Source of the DNA: Corbicula japonica
Taxonomy: Eukaryota; Mollusca; Bivalvia; Venerida; Cyrenidae
Assembly (NCBI GenBank): GCA_038501625.1
Contig: JAZAYU010000002.1
Span: 16,358,053-16,422,052 of the forward strand
Direction of reading: 5' to 3'
DNA: 64,000 nucleotides
Every line of letters begins with the position of its first letter. The stretch's first letter is position 1. The notes under the pieces are model-generated. The model was not told the origin of the DNA. It searched no databases and was given only the letters and a program-made list of their open reading frames with translations. Shown one piece after another: positions 1-11,690 of this stretch. A program made the translations under genes and the position numbers.

Positions 1-1379
1 TAGTTGTTAACAGATGCCTAACATCTGTACGCATAGTTGTCAAACAGATCATTTACAATTTATGGTTCCAGTTAACGCCTTCTGATTATATCGACAGGTT
101 GTCATTTTAGCTTCAGTTAACTTTAATAATTCTTGCACGAGAACCTGAAAAATGCATATTTTTTCAACAAATTTGCTCATTCTTTAAATAATAAAATTGT
201 ATAAACAAATAACTGATCTTGGCTTCTGTTCCAAAGTCAGATTTTTTTAAATCTCTTGTTAGCTCTTCGTGAAAGCAGGCGTGAAAAAAAACGGCTAGAG
301 TCCAACCGAGCTATATCAGTGGTAAGACCGTGTAAGAAATGTAGAGGCCCGCTGTAATGTTTTTATTTCTTCTCTGAAGTGCGAACAGTAGAAGCCATAA
401 TATTAGTGGACAAATACGCGTTAGTACTTCAACCATAGTTTCTAAAGATTACATAGAATGCTCCAATCAGATTAACATAATCCCTGAAATCTACCAATGA
501 AAGTCGGCCAAAATAAAATCCAACTCGACATTTTAACGACCTTAAACATGAAATTCTTAGCAGTTGCAGACGTAATTGTAGACTAACTTAATTCAGTCAC
601 GAAGTGGTGGATTTCAAAATCTGAAACCACTTAATGGAATTTTCCTGTCAAAGACCAGATTGTTAAAGTCTTTATGACATTGGATAATATTTTTGCATAA
701 TGTCTATTTTTGCCAACACCGGCAGGGATTTCAGCAGGTTTATGCTAGGTGTTATTTAATGTCACAATCAGGGGATTTAAGATTTCTAGCAATTATCGGT
801 GTCTTATTTGCAAACCAATTCGTTCATATGGTTCAACAGTAGATCAGAGTAAAAACCCTATCAATTTATAGCTCAAAACTTGCTTGTCCGTGCTAAAATG
901 TGATCATATAAGGTTTTATTTTTGATAAATAATACATTAAATTTGGTTGATTCCTTTGATTGATTCTTTTAACAAGTTCTTGCTTCACTGATGCTTTTCA
1001 GTTGATAAGTATATGATGCACTTATGATCGCAACTGCTCGTACAGTCTGACATTGAAGTAATGCAACTTTGCGTACAGTCTTGTAACTTTCGGTTGCTGC
1101 ACAGAAAGACCATTTTTTCGGTGCTAATTCGTTCAAGCACTGTTCAACGCACTTTGTGAGCGTTGGAAATGATTTTTCTTTCACGGGAGGTCAAATATAT
1201 ACCTTTCCAATATATACATTATTAAATATGAGGTCACAAATGCAGATTTTCTCAACTCTTTTTCCCCATTTTGTACTGATCAAGTGTGAAAAGATTACAG
1301 ATTGCAACTTAACTAGCCGTTAGTTCAAGACTTCAAGATCACAGTAAGACTATTAATCAACGATGTACTTCTTATAAAA
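1..1379. other. Non-coding stretch, nothing recognised
   Basis: AT-rich sequence with only short open frames. The minus-strand frame at 969-1184 resembles no family I know and lacks convincing splice signals. No repeat shared with the rest of the window was seen here. Confidence 0.5.
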
Positions 1380-1607
1380 TTAATTTCTGCAAAAAGCACG
1401 TTTAATTTGAATATATTTTACAAATAAAAAGCCGATGTCGCGTGTTTTTCTGTAAGCAACTATGTGATCATCGGCGTACAGATCAGCAACTTCCGTTTCG
1501 GTTAACTGTACGCTTAGACACTGTGTGAATGTTACAAGGCGAAAACCCCTCAGGTTTTCACTTTTTGTTAATAGTGTGTGGTTTCTTATTTTGAATATTA
1601 ATTTCAT
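1380..1607 (-). pseudogene. Possible exon or relic resembling a peptidase S8 propeptide (inhibitor I9)
   Basis: The 75-residue minus-strand frame contains the stretch LTETEVADLYADDHIVAY at about residues 35-52. Its layout recalls the end of inhibitor I9 propeptides of subtilisin-like proteases, where a 'LTxxEVxxLxADxxVxYV' pattern leads to the cleavage site. What is seen is this pattern only. No protease catalytic segment was found nearby on the minus strand, and the splice signals around it are weak. It may be an isolated exon of a gene running off the left edge, a decayed copy, or chance. Confidence 0.2.
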
Positions 1608-1644
1608 AAAATCCTGCTCTTTTATCCTCCTTGTTTTTTAGATG

Positions 1645-1700
1645 TGCTGGAAGCCTCGTTTACTGAGTGTGGCTATTTCTGATACGCATATTTCACTTTT
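1645..1700 (+). repeat. Fragment of dispersed module B
   Basis: Shares 'ctgagtgtggctatttctga' and the following tgatacgcatattt with the other copies of module B (3728-3860, 5140-5270, 19065-19205, 37415-37465, 44840-45065, 46918-46975). Here the core motif lies in the + orientation. Confidence 0.55.
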
Positions 1701-2133
1701 TCATAGTCGACTTCCAGACAACCGCATAAAAGAACAATATAATTAAAATAAATATGTAAATTTCGGAGATGCATTGATGGTAGAGCCGCAAAGGGTACAC
1801 ATTTGAACAACCATGTTCCTATAAAATCATCAAAATGTACATTTGCTTGGCCAGACCATCAAATGTTTCAGGAATAATGTTTCATTGGTGACACTTTTTT
1901 AAATGATAATGCACGACCAGCGAACGTCTTCATATATCTAGGACTAATATTCTTAAATTACAAAAGTGTTAAAACAATTAGCAGATGTATCCATACAAAA
2001 TGCCGAGAGTCTACTCGAGAATCTCGAATCAACCGTAGAAACTTACCAAGGTATTCGTCGTTTCGTCCAATATGAACTTTTAAAATTCCTTAAGCGATTA
2101 ATATGACCTATCGTATTTGTCAATTAACTTACA

Positions 2134-3031
2134 TACACTAAACAACTTTTCTAAGTATACACCTGGTTACTGGGGCATTACTGGCTTGATAATTGAACTA
2201 TTGCTCCAAAACTTTTAATAAAACATGCAATAAATACTAACTGATTTATCAGTAAAACAGTTTTCAAAATGACAGACAAATGACTGCTCACATTCATTTA
2301 GAGTATTGGAACTCACAGAATACAAATTCACATCAGTAAATAAAGAGTATGACCACCAACAGCGCGTATTACTGCAAGACACATTGATCTCATTGAGCTA
2401 ATACAGTGCTGAATGACTTTTTTAGGGAATCTTATGCCCATTCCTGAAGAAGCCCATTTTCAAGTTGCGTGGTTGGTCCCTTCTGTTTCGTATGCCTCTT
2501 CCAAGATCACACAACAAATTTTCAATTAGATTTAGATCCGGTGATCTAGCGCACTATGGAAATATTCTGATGTTGTTCACTTCAAGAAAACGTCTGGTGT
2601 TCGCCGAACGATGACACGGTGCACCATCATACATAAACTGCATGCATCTTTGTGTGTGAAGACGTGGAAGGACAACCGGAACAAGGGCTTGTCGCTGATA
2701 TTCTTCAAAATTTCAGTTCCATTGGATTAAAACGGCTACAGTTCTCTTGTGCATCGACACACCAGCCCACAGCGATTTTCGCGATTTGACCGTTCATCGC
2801 TGAACATGGCCATATGCGTTTTTAACTGATATTGTGAATTTGTTTTCTATGGGTGTCAGTATTCTAAATGATTGTCAGCAGTCAGTTGTCTGTCATTTTG
2901 AATGATATTTTACTAATAAATCAGTTCGTATTACTTGCATGTTTTATTGAAAGTTTTAGAACAATAGCTTAATTATCAAGCCAGTAATTGCCTTGTACGC
3001 AGGTGTATACTTAGAAAAGTTGTTAAGTGTA
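2134..3031 (-). mobile_element. Fossil Tc1/mariner-like transposon, internally deleted
   Basis: The element begins TACACTAAACAACTTTTC and ends with the inverse of that sequence (GAAAAGTTGTTAAGTGTA). TA lies at both ends, as expected for Tc1/mariner target duplication. The inverted repeats are long, about 200 bp, and diverged. On the minus strand the interior decodes in pieces to typical Tc1 transposase signatures: [15 protein letters not shown] around 2580-2625 and ARSPDLNLIENLLCDLGR around 2500-2555. The second is the 'SPDLNPIENLW' block that precedes the last catalytic acid. At about 0.9 kb the copy is much shorter than an active element, and no long frame remains. A related copy lies at 42755-44097. 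Confidence 0.85.
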
Positions 3032-3727
3032 TAAAATGTCAACCATATTTAAAATATGTGTGGCTAATTTCTTTTCGAGTCTTACATAAATAATTTGTGC
3101 ACATTTAAGTTTATTCTAACCACATGTCTTTCAGTTATTTATAGGTTTGTTTGTGTTTTTTATCTCTCATTTCCCTCACATGACCCATACCCACAGACCT
3201 GGGAATGTTTTCGGTATTTCATCTAAATTTGGAATAAGACCAACTGATTGAAATGTTATCTATATACTATTTTTCTTGTTTTCATTAAGATGTCTAAGAT
3301 GTAAAAATAGCACGTTAGAGTATTTTTATCACAGTTTTGTGATTTTTAGTTTAAAATTTTGAACTTCGTTTTTAGCCATCTGAATTTAGAATTACATATT
3401 CACCAAACATTCGAGAAAAAAGTTATTTTTCGATTACCGGCTATAAAATCAACCAACGATCATTGAACTTTCAATATACGTTAATACGTTTCTACGGAGC
3501 ATGACCTGTATAAGACTGATCTTTAGAACGTTTACAAACAAAGCCATATTTATGATCACATTATTATTTTTTTCGTAGAAACAGCGGAGGACGTCTTTTG
3601 AAAATTGTTTGATCATGTCGTAATGAGGTCAAAGATAGTCCCCAGTTTTCACGGGATAACTACTCGTGTTGCTGTGTAAAATACTTGCGACGCACCATGA
3701 CAAATGGGGCTTATTCCAATGTTTTCT

Positions 3728-3860
3728 TTTTTCCGATAATTGTTTGTGTAGTCTTGACGTGTTTAAATAAATCTTTTATAAATCCGTGATTTTTTTCCTC
3801 TCTGTCTTTTTAGCTGAGTGGTGGTATGTTTTCTTACTGTGACTTTTCACTTTTAATTTA
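3728..3860 (+). repeat. Dispersed module B copy
   Basis: Aligns by eye with 44840-45065 and with the reverse complement of 19065-19205. Shared blocks are taattgtttgtg, a pyrimidine tract (cctctctgtcttttt) and gctgagtgg. The family is unidentified. Confidence 0.5.
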
Positions 3861-3885
3861 ATTGCAGTGCTCTTAATTGGAACAG

Positions 3886-3985
3886 TAAAAAAGGGAGCTT
3901 TCGAAGCCTACGAGCACGACAAGTAGGAAAATATTGCAAGTTCGGTTTGATTGAGCCTGCAATAGACACTCAGTAACACAGCTTA
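3886..3985 (+). repeat. Dispersed module A copy (partial)
   Basis: Contains the module A core: gggagctttcgaagcc, gcacgacaa, gaaaatattgca and cggtttgattgagcctg. The 3' part found in fuller copies (12000-12195, 39770-39945) is missing. Confidence 0.7.
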
Positions 3986-5139
3986 TATATTGAGAATTGT
4001 TTAGACTTTTATTCGAGACATAATTAAATAATCACTGTTTACTGAAAAACACGTTGTACAAAATCAGATAAATCAGTATGACTCCGAATGGAGTTCGTTT
4101 TAATATTAAAAATCAACCACTTCATCGATTGATTGCACGATTGTGTTAAGAAATAAAAAAAGACTAACAAGTACAAATACCATAAACATTGATGTAAGTA
4201 ATGCTTTAGGCGTAAATGGGGTGTTAACAATTACTGAACTTGGTGTCACCTGAAATCACATGACACAATTTGCTTTATTACATGTGACAATAGCCAAAAG
4301 TGAAAATATGCTTATGTTACGTTAACCTTTTCTGAAACTTTTCTTTTTTACATTTCTTTTATTCTTTTCAAGTTATTATACATATCATGACGTTACCGAT
4401 GTCTGAAGGTCACATTTACATTTACAGAGTTAATCACATTACTGTACCTAGACTTTGTCGCGAAACATTTACGTTTGCTACAACTTTGTAATTTTTCTTT
4501 ATATTGTTTCTTTAAATTATAAACTTACATTACTTAAGACAACAGGTTCATGCCGTAGGCAAAATCTGAAGTGTAACGGAGTTAAAAAAGTGAAATAAGA
4601 AAACGGTGGAGAGCCTTATAGTACTTTTGCCTTTGGTGTTGACAGTGATTTGCAGAATTACTATGCTCCAGTCCCCTGTCAAAAAATTATATTATGTTAG
4701 TTCCAAGGATTTACTTCATGCTTTTCAAATTTTCCATTGTGCGTTGTCTGTGATATGCAGGGTTTATATTCTAAGATCCCCTGTCAAAAATTCTATTCTG
4801 TTTAGTTCCGCCCATTGATTTCTCGTTTAGAGTTAACCCTTCTTTAATTTGGTGACCATAAGCCGATGAACATGAAAAGGTTTTTATCTGGAAATACAGC
4901 TTTGAAGGTTCAATGAGGGGTTGCGCCTTTCAACAGTAACTGGCAAAACAATTTGTCACTGGGGCTTTTAACCAGGTTCTAGAATGCACTTAGCTCACAG
5001 TTATCTCAACAGATTTTCATGTTTGAATACTTCATGCGACAAATTTTATTCACTGGACCTCTAAGAGACGTGCCCAACATTCGAACTGTCCACATAAGCA
5101 ATTTACTCTCTATTGATTAAAACGTAGAATATCCCTATC
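3986..5139. other. Non-coding stretch, nothing recognised
   Basis: Only short open frames without family resemblance or paired splice sites. A loose duplication of 'ctgtgatatgcagggtttat / ctccagtcccctgtcaaaaa'-like sequence occurs near 4630-4800. It appears too diverged to define a unit. Confidence 0.4.
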
Positions 5140-5270
5140 GTGAACGGTCACATCCAGAAGACAAAGCCTCCCAACACAGCCAAAATATAGACAGGAAAAG
5201 AGCATGGTTTATAAAAATGATCAGATTCAAAATAGACACCATATACAATAAACGAAAATTGGAACCCGAT
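5140..5270 (-). repeat. Dispersed module B copy
   Basis: Matches 19065-19205 over cacatccagaagacaaagcc, cagccaaaatatagacaggaaa, and the following 'gatcagattcaaaatagacacc ... caataaacgaaa' region. It is the inverse orientation of 3728-3860. Confidence 0.6.
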
Positions 5271-6714
5271 GTGTTACAAATTTGAAACGGTTATACATGT
5301 AACTATTTTCATAAAAGTAATACTCTAATTATAGTTTAACACACAGATAATTTCACTAGTCGAAGTTTTCCAAAGTAAATGATGAGATTTCGTTATAAGT
5401 GGCATACTTTATACTTTGTTTTGTTCTCTGGAACCCGAAAAATAATCATTAGTTTGTTTGTTTCCCAGAAGTTCTAATCTTCTGCTAGTATGATTTCGTG
5501 TTATTTTAGTGCATGCTAGATCGTATTCATCTTTTAAATTGATCTAAATAAAACTTAGAAAGGGGCGTTAAACACGACCAATTTTTAAGAATTGCATGCT
5601 CCATGCTCGTTAAAGGCTTTTTAATAATAGTTTTCATTACTGACAATTATGCAATCCTAACATGAACGTTAAAAACTTTTTTTTTTTCTTTTCTCGTCTC
5701 TTCGCTATTTAAAGTTTAACACCTGATAAAAGGGAGTTAAATCTAATTTCCTGTCTTGTGACTATGATTGTGTGATTAGTGTCTATGTGAACAGTAAATA
5801 CCACAACCTGCCATATTCAAGTGTGTCAATATTGACGCAGTTCTTGCCCTTACAATCAATTTGAGTTAATTATGTTGTTTGTGTGAGAGTATTTGCTTGC
5901 ATGAGATACTGTATTGATTTTGTCTCGATATTTATTGCCACTTTTCAATAAAAATGAGCAATTTGTTACTAGGAATCAACTTAACGTGAAACAAATACAA
6001 TCGCAATATAGTGTGGTCAGGACGTTGCGATTTACATAAAACAAAGAGAAAAGTGGTAACATTCAAGGTCTCAGATTCAGTAAAATTGCAAGGTTTCTAA
6101 CGCCTTACGACAAGCATCAAAGTTGTTACAGGAAGAAATTAATGTTTCTTTCTTGTATCAGTGTTTCCTATTTAGACACCATGCGCTGAACTTGAAGTTG
6201 TCTTAAAGATTACTCCACATATCAGTAAAAGTCTTAAGTAACATCTAAACAAAACTACCTCCCTACACACTTCTATCGACAATAAAATTAATGTTAATCA
6301 AAGATCGTTTTGCATTGTGCGCTCTTTTTAAAGAAGATTGCTTAAGTTTGCAATGTTGTTTTGTTGTTGTTTTAATTTGACGTACTTATGTTTTAATTAT
6401 TTTATTAAACTTAGAACGTTGTCGCTTTACATTTTAAAGTCTTACTAGACTTTCTGCGAGGACACCATTTTGCTCAGGTAAAAAAAAAACTTAATGACTT
6501 GCTCTAGATGATTTGAATATATAAAACATAAGAATTAAATCTGTAACATGAAGTTGATTCAATGTTGTCTCGTTCCTAAAATTGATTTAAAGCTCCAAAA
6601 ATATATCATTTTTGACAAATGTATTAATCAAAAGCTGTTTTAATAATATTCTAAAATGTTCAAAAACAGAACGTTGAAAAAATCGGACTCGACACAAGTT
6701 GAAAATATGAAGGC
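5271..6714. other. Non-coding stretch, nothing recognised
   Basis: AT-rich, low-complexity runs and no open frame above about 60 codons. No sequence shared with other parts of the window was noticed. Confidence 0.4.
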
Positions 6715-7165
6715 TGATAATGGGTAGTAAAGGAAATGCATATTATTGCCAACGCCGTCAAGACACATGTAGGGCACAACGCAAAGTCAGCACATGTTAA
6801 CAAAACAAGTTTTGATCCATCCAATGATGGTGACAATTTTTCTGGAAATTAAAAACAAACAATTAGATATCTTGAAACATAGTCAAAGGCAAAGTCCAAA
6901 AATAACAGCAAAGTAAAGGAAATAAATTTTGATCCATCCTAGCGATGTTGACACTCTTTAATCGTTTGGGATGGATCGATGGATCGAACTTGTACAGTTA
7001 ATTGGTGTAAATATTGAGTTGCGCCCAACCTTGGGCTCGGCGGCGTGGAAGTTAATATACTTTTTCATTACTACCCGTGAACAGGTTAAATAAAAGCGAG
7101 TCTGAAATATGTCATATTTGTCGTGTTCGGTGGTTTTCAAAGCTCCCTTTTCATCTTTTTCAAAC
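6715..7165 (-). repeat. Dispersed module A, broken into two pieces
   Basis: The minus strand of 6960-7165 carries nearly the full module A: cttttcatctttttc at the right edge, the tcgtgttcggtggttttcaaa block, 'acccgtgaacaggtt', 'gggctcggcggcgtgg', then ttgagttgcgc and the acagttaattggtgtaaata block. A second fragment on the plus strand at 6715-6762 has the 'gtagtaaaggaaatgcatattattgcc' region. Opposed fragments suggest one insertion next to or into another. Confidence 0.6.
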
Positions 7166-7789
7166 AATTATTTAAATCAAATTATTACGAGTAAATTTCG
7201 TGAACAAAAGGCAGTGGCAAATTAAACAGAGAATTTTAATTTAGATGAATAAGAACATATCTGGAAAAAAAATCGCCCTTTCGAAAATAACGGATCATTT
7301 GGATCGCTTTGTCAATAAAAACAATTTGAAAAAATACTGCAAATTCATTGGACAAACTATAATTTCAACAACTGACATTTGTTGCGACATTGTTGACATC
7401 AAAGCAAGCTGTAGACCCGAGTTTGGTTAGTGTCTGTAATTGATTGCGATCTAGAAAATAAGTCAACATAGTTTGTATTACAAGGCATGTAACAAACTCA
7501 AGACGATTTTCATGGAGACTAGAAGTTATATGTTGCAGCTTTTATTTATTACTTGATTACAAAACTGTTGAAAGAATATTAATTCTGAGATCAGATCAAA
7601 CAATCCAGACAGGTGATTAATGTTTTATATGCCTGTTACTCAAGCTTAAGTTTTACGACTGATCGCGTATTAGCGAGTCAGGGTTATATTTATTCCGTGT
7701 TTTAATTCCAGTGTTAAAGTTACGAAATAGCATTTGCATGTTAAATTGGAACTTGTCCAACAATATATTTTAATCGTTGGGCTTCAGTT
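7166..7789. other. 3' flank of the neuropeptide-like gene; no other gene recognised
   Basis: Read on the minus strand this follows the stop codon at 7790. ATTAAA (inverse of 7768-7773) and AATAAA (inverse of 7689-7694) are candidate polyadenylation signals. A 61-codon plus-strand frame at 7245-7430 is preceded by an acceptor-like ttttaatttag, but it resembles nothing known to me. Confidence 0.35.
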
Positions 7790-8437
7790 TTACCAGCCAG
7801 TTGGATTGAACTGGAGCTTTTCTCTTTTTTCTAAGAGCTCCCGCATGTTTCTTAAAAACGTGGAATAATCTTCATTGTTGTCTGTTTGCTGGCTACGCCT
7901 CTTTCTCCATCCCGTTGGATTCAGTCCTATTGCCTTTCTTTTCATGGAGTTGCGTATATTTTGGGCACCTAATATTTCTTTAATACCTTTGTCGCTGAAG
8001 TTCTGCGGATCTATGAGACTGAATTGTTCATCCCTTTTCATGTTCTGTGTTGATCGGACACCTGTCAAATATTCTTCCAAACATGATGTGCGCAATGCAC
8101 TCAGATTGTCCAGCATCATTCGTATTTCTAGGTTATCTTCAATACCATTTCTGCTTTTGTCATCTAGAAATGCGTCTATGAGACCTGCTGTATATGTGTT
8201 TGGTTTAGACCTAGCTAACAACTCAAGTACAGGATCGTGATGGGCCCGGTTATCATTGTTCAATAAAGAATTTAGGATAGGTTCCGAGGCATCTGTTGTA
8301 AGTTTGTTGACAGCTTCTGTGTTACAATGTTCGTAGATTTCATCAAGTTGTAGATCACCTTTGGTATACACGGGAAGTGGTGATACGGAATATGACAGTA
8401 GGTAAATACAAGAGAGTGTGTAAAGCAACTTTTCCAT
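7790..8437 (-). CDS. Secreted neuropeptide-like precursor with two NPTGW peptides
   Basis: The 215-residue frame starts with a hydrophobic signal-peptide-like segment (about residues 3-20). A linker with three cysteines (38, 119 and the signal-region C10) follows, and the C-terminal third is cut by dibasic sites: KR 134-135, KRK 166-168, RKRR 178-181 and KR 204-205. Prohormone convertase cleavage would release a 30-residue peptide (136-165), AIGLNPTGW (169-177), a 22-residue spacer (182-203) and EKLQFNPTGW (206-215). The two short peptides share the ending NPTGW. One stands before a tetrabasic site and one at the natural C-terminus; neither is followed by an amidation glycine. The sequence upstream of the ATG on the minus strand reads tttatattttcag/ga, a good splice acceptor, so a non-coding 5' exon lies further right. 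I do not recognise the family. The ending loosely recalls AKH-type FxxGW peptides, but the lack of amidation argues against that. Confidence 0.72.
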   Translation of the reverse strand: MEKLLYTLSCIYLLSYSVSPLPVYTKGDLQLDEIYEHCNTEAVNKLTTDASEPILNSLLNNDNRAHHDPVLELLARSKPNTYTAGLIDAFLDDKSRNGIEDNLEIRMMLDNLSALRTSCLEEYLTGVRSTQNMKRDEQFSLIDPQNFSDKGIKEILGAQNIRNSMKRKAIGLNPTGWRKRRSQQTDNNEDYSTFLRNMRELLEKREKLQFNPTGW

Positions 8438-9081
8438 TCCTGAAAATATAAATAGTTAGCTATGATAAAAAAATAATCTATGGTACCCGTTTATACATTA
8501 AGTTTTGTTGACAAATTGAAACTTGTCAATCTTTGTTAATTCATTAATAGATTTTATCACGAAAACGCAGGCTTACATAATTATGTATCCGTCATGTTGA
8601 AGCATTATCTGAGGCGTTAGGTTTTTTTAATTCAGAGCTAGTAATTTTGTATACGTTTTACACTTTATTATATTGAATTTGCTAAGAGCTATATTACTAT
8701 TCAAAATTAATTGGAATGCGTTCGTAAGACAACATGCTGCTTACCAACAGTTTGGAATTTATCTCTCATAATAGACAATTTACTAAGTTTAATAAAGTAA
8801 ATGATATTTTGCACAATATACTGCAGCATTACTCAAACCATAACAATTAGCTATTGTCCAACTACAAGATAGTCATTCATGCTAAATTTGCTTTTAATTT
8901 TAGCTTTTCTACTTTATCTTTAAATTTGCTTATAACGTTTACTAAAATTTTTAGATGTTGAATAAAGAGAGGTTTTAGACTACATCATTTTAATTTAATT
9001 GAAATATTATACAAAACATGTATTTGCGAGAGGAAAAAGAAACTTTGTGATGTACTTTCGATGAATATGAACTGATTATAT
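8438..9081. other. Probable 5' UTR intron of the neuropeptide-like gene
   Basis: The acceptor just right of the ATG (inverse of about 8438-8452) implies that an intron occupies this region on the minus strand. I could not place the upstream donor or the first exon. The sequence is otherwise featureless and AT-rich. Confidence 0.35.
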
Positions 9082-9085
9082 TTAA

Positions 9086-9706
9086 GGCATTGCTCCGTTT
9101 GTCATTGCTATACCATAGACAAAAAAAAAAGAAAAATATAAAAATCTCTACAGTAGAGAAAAAAGTAAGACCTAACTATCCCTAAAATTCTATTTGCAAT
9201 TTATCACAAAAAGTAAACTATACAAAACAACAATTTAAATGCCAACATGAGTGAAATGGAACTGACAATAATATCAATTTAAAGGTCCTTGAAAAGAACC
9301 TTAAGTTATGATGAAAGAAATCAACATTTTTAATTTTATGTCATCCATTTTCGCGACCAGGAAATTGAAGGTCAAAAACACTTTTACAAAAAAACTCACA
9401 TTGTATACATTTGTTAATCGAAAGGATCTCAGTTATCGTTGTCAGTAAATTATTACTCATCAAGACATTTAAATTGATGTTTTGTGTTGCCTTGTTTTTG
9501 TAATAAATTGCCAATAAAATTTTAGGATTTTTTAGGTCTTACTATTTTTCTTTACTGTTCTGACTTTTTCCTAGCGTATGTAAATAAAACACATATTAAC
9601 AACATAGGTTTGTGTAAAGTGTGATGGAACTGTATTGTGTCATTTCAGAGATATTTATATTTTTCATTGTTTTCTATGAAATAGCAATGACGAACGGAGC
9701 AATGCC
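9086..9706. mobile_element. MITE with TTAA flanks (piggyBac-like)
   Basis: The element begins GGCATTGCTCCGTTTGTCAT and ends with the near-inverse ATGACGAACGGAGCAATGCC. The inverted repeats extend about 28 bp with one or two mismatches. TTAA sits directly outside both ends (9082-9085 and 9707-9710), the target-site signature of piggyBac-type transposition. The 621-bp interior has no open frame, so this is a non-autonomous copy. Its interior aligns by eye with 19745-20165. The terminal bases are not the usual CCC of piggyBac, so the superfamily is inferred from TTAA only. Confidence 0.75.
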
Positions 9707-9710
9707 TTAA

Positions 9711-10820
9711 GTAAGCAGTTACTTGATTCTCTGTTTATATAACAACATGTATGATCTTATTTTATATAGATGTATTTGCCAGTTGAATATTTTTCCAGTA
9801 AATAATTCTTATAAAATGAAAATGACAATATCAAATATGTCACTGATGAACAATATTTTTATATTACTTGTCACGTGACTGTCAAGTTATCGTGGACGAA
9901 CTGTGCTGTATTGATTGGTTTAATCATGCGTTCTTCGGAGATAAAACTTCCGGAATATATGAAGAGCTAAACGTGTAATACTGTATTTCGTATTCATCTC
10001 TGCTGTTTGCGTTTTAGCTGATTCGTCCCTTCAATTAGACTTTCCGAATACAAGGCAAGTAAATTCATTTCATAAAGCACAAACGATAAATTGCAAATCC
10101 TGTTACCAGGTGCGCTTTGTGACCTGGAAATTCTATACATTAGTCTCGGGAATTCATAAGTAAGCTATAACGCATTAAAAGGAATCGACTTTCAAACCAA
10201 ATTAGTGAAACTAAAACAATATCCGCAGTGGGCTTTTATGTAAGACTTAAATTAAGTGTATCTATCATTTATTTTGGTGATTTGATACAAAATTGGAGCT
10301 ATTATAATCATACTTTTTTTCTTTTTTCAGCTTTTGATTTATTAGATTATATATTGTGTTCGAGATATCGTTGCGCCGTAATAAATATTTGTTTATTTTA
10401 ATTTATTTGCAAATTTGCGGCGCAACTTAGAATGTACGCCCCTCGAAAACTCGAAAATAATCAAATCAAATGACTTTGAGTCCTCTAAAATCACGCGTAG
10501 CATGGCTTAAAATTATTAGTAGGTTTGTAAGCATGCGGAAAAGGTGGTAGAGAGTTATGAGTTATCACTTTGGCATAGAAGAAAATATTATTTGCAATTA
10601 CTTCACACTCAGTTTCTTGAAAAATCAATGTTACTTTCTTTTACAATTCAAATCTGCCGCGCTGACTACGTACTGACCTCCATGGGGGAGTTACATAAAC
10701 GTTTCCTGTATCTTTGGCGTTGTTTAATTCGTGTTTCGCTAAGCAAATTACATTTTAAGTTCCGAATGAAGCACATAGACAAAATTGTTCTCTGCTGTTG
10801 AGAAACAATATACTCTTGTT
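9711..10820. other. Non-coding stretch before the 46-bp minisatellite
   Basis: No gene recognised. A short segment at 9869-9915 (cacgtgactgtc, gttatc, gaact, gtattg) resembles 44230-44275 in the TRIM intron, so it is probably another dispersed repeat. The 85-codon frame at 10544-10801 has no family features. Confidence 0.35.
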
Positions 10821-11690
10821 CAGCTAGTCCTAATACGCTTAAACAATGTTCTTACTAAACCGATCACAGCTAGTCCTAATACGCTTAAACAATGATCTTA
10901 CTAAACCGATCACAGCTAGTCCTAATACGTTAAACAATGTTCTGACTAAACCGATCAAAGCTAGTCCTAATACGCTTAAACAATGTTCTTACTAAACCGA
11001 TCACAGCTAGTTCTAATACGCTTAAACACTGTTTTTACTGAACCGATCACAGCTAGTCCTAATACACTTAAACAATGTTCTCACTAAAAGGATCACAGCT
11101 AGTCCTAATACGCTTAAACAATGTTCTGACTAAACCGATCACAGCTAGTCCTAATACGCTTAAACAATGTTCTTACTAAACCGATCACAGCTAGTCCTAA
11201 TACGCTTAAACAATGTTCTTACTAAACCGATCACAGCTAGTCCCAATACGCTTAAACAATGTTCTTACTAAACTGATTACAGCTTGTCCTAATACGCTTA
11301 AACAATGTTCTTACTAAACCGATCACAGCTAGTCCTAATACGCTTAAACAATGTTCTTACTAAACCGATTACAGCTAGTCCTAATACGCTTAAACAATGT
11401 TCTTACTAAACCGATCACAGCTAGTCCTAATACGCTTAAACAATGTTCTTACTAAACCGATCACAGCTAGTCCTAATACGTTAAACAATGTTCTTACTAA
11501 ACCGATCACAGCTAGTCCTAATACGCTTAAACAATGTTCTTACTAAACCGATCACAGCTAGTCCTAATACGCTTAAACAATGTTCTTACTAAACCGATCA
11601 CAGCTAGTCCTAATACGCTTAAACAATGTTCTTGCTAAACCGATCACAGCTAGTCCTTATACGCTTAAACAATGTTCAAACTAAACCGAC
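10821..11690. repeat. 46-bp minisatellite, about 19 copies
   Basis: The unit runs cagctagtcctaatacgc, ttaaacaatgttcttacta, aaccgatca. Most copies differ by a few substitutions; two copies lost one base in 'cgcttaaac' (near 10929 and 11478). The last unit is the most diverged (ttcaaactaaaccgacc). The period is not a multiple of three and there is no coding potential. Confidence 0.95.

Noticed and set aside
7245..7430. 61-codon plus-strand frame with acceptor- and donor-like edges
   Set aside because: No family resemblance and no partner exon that joins in frame could be found.
7875..8240. 121-codon plus-strand frame
   Set aside because: Antisense shadow of the neuropeptide-like exon.
10821..11690. 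CRISPR-like regular array
   Set aside because: The whole 46-bp unit is repeated with no variable spacers, and the genome is eukaryotic.
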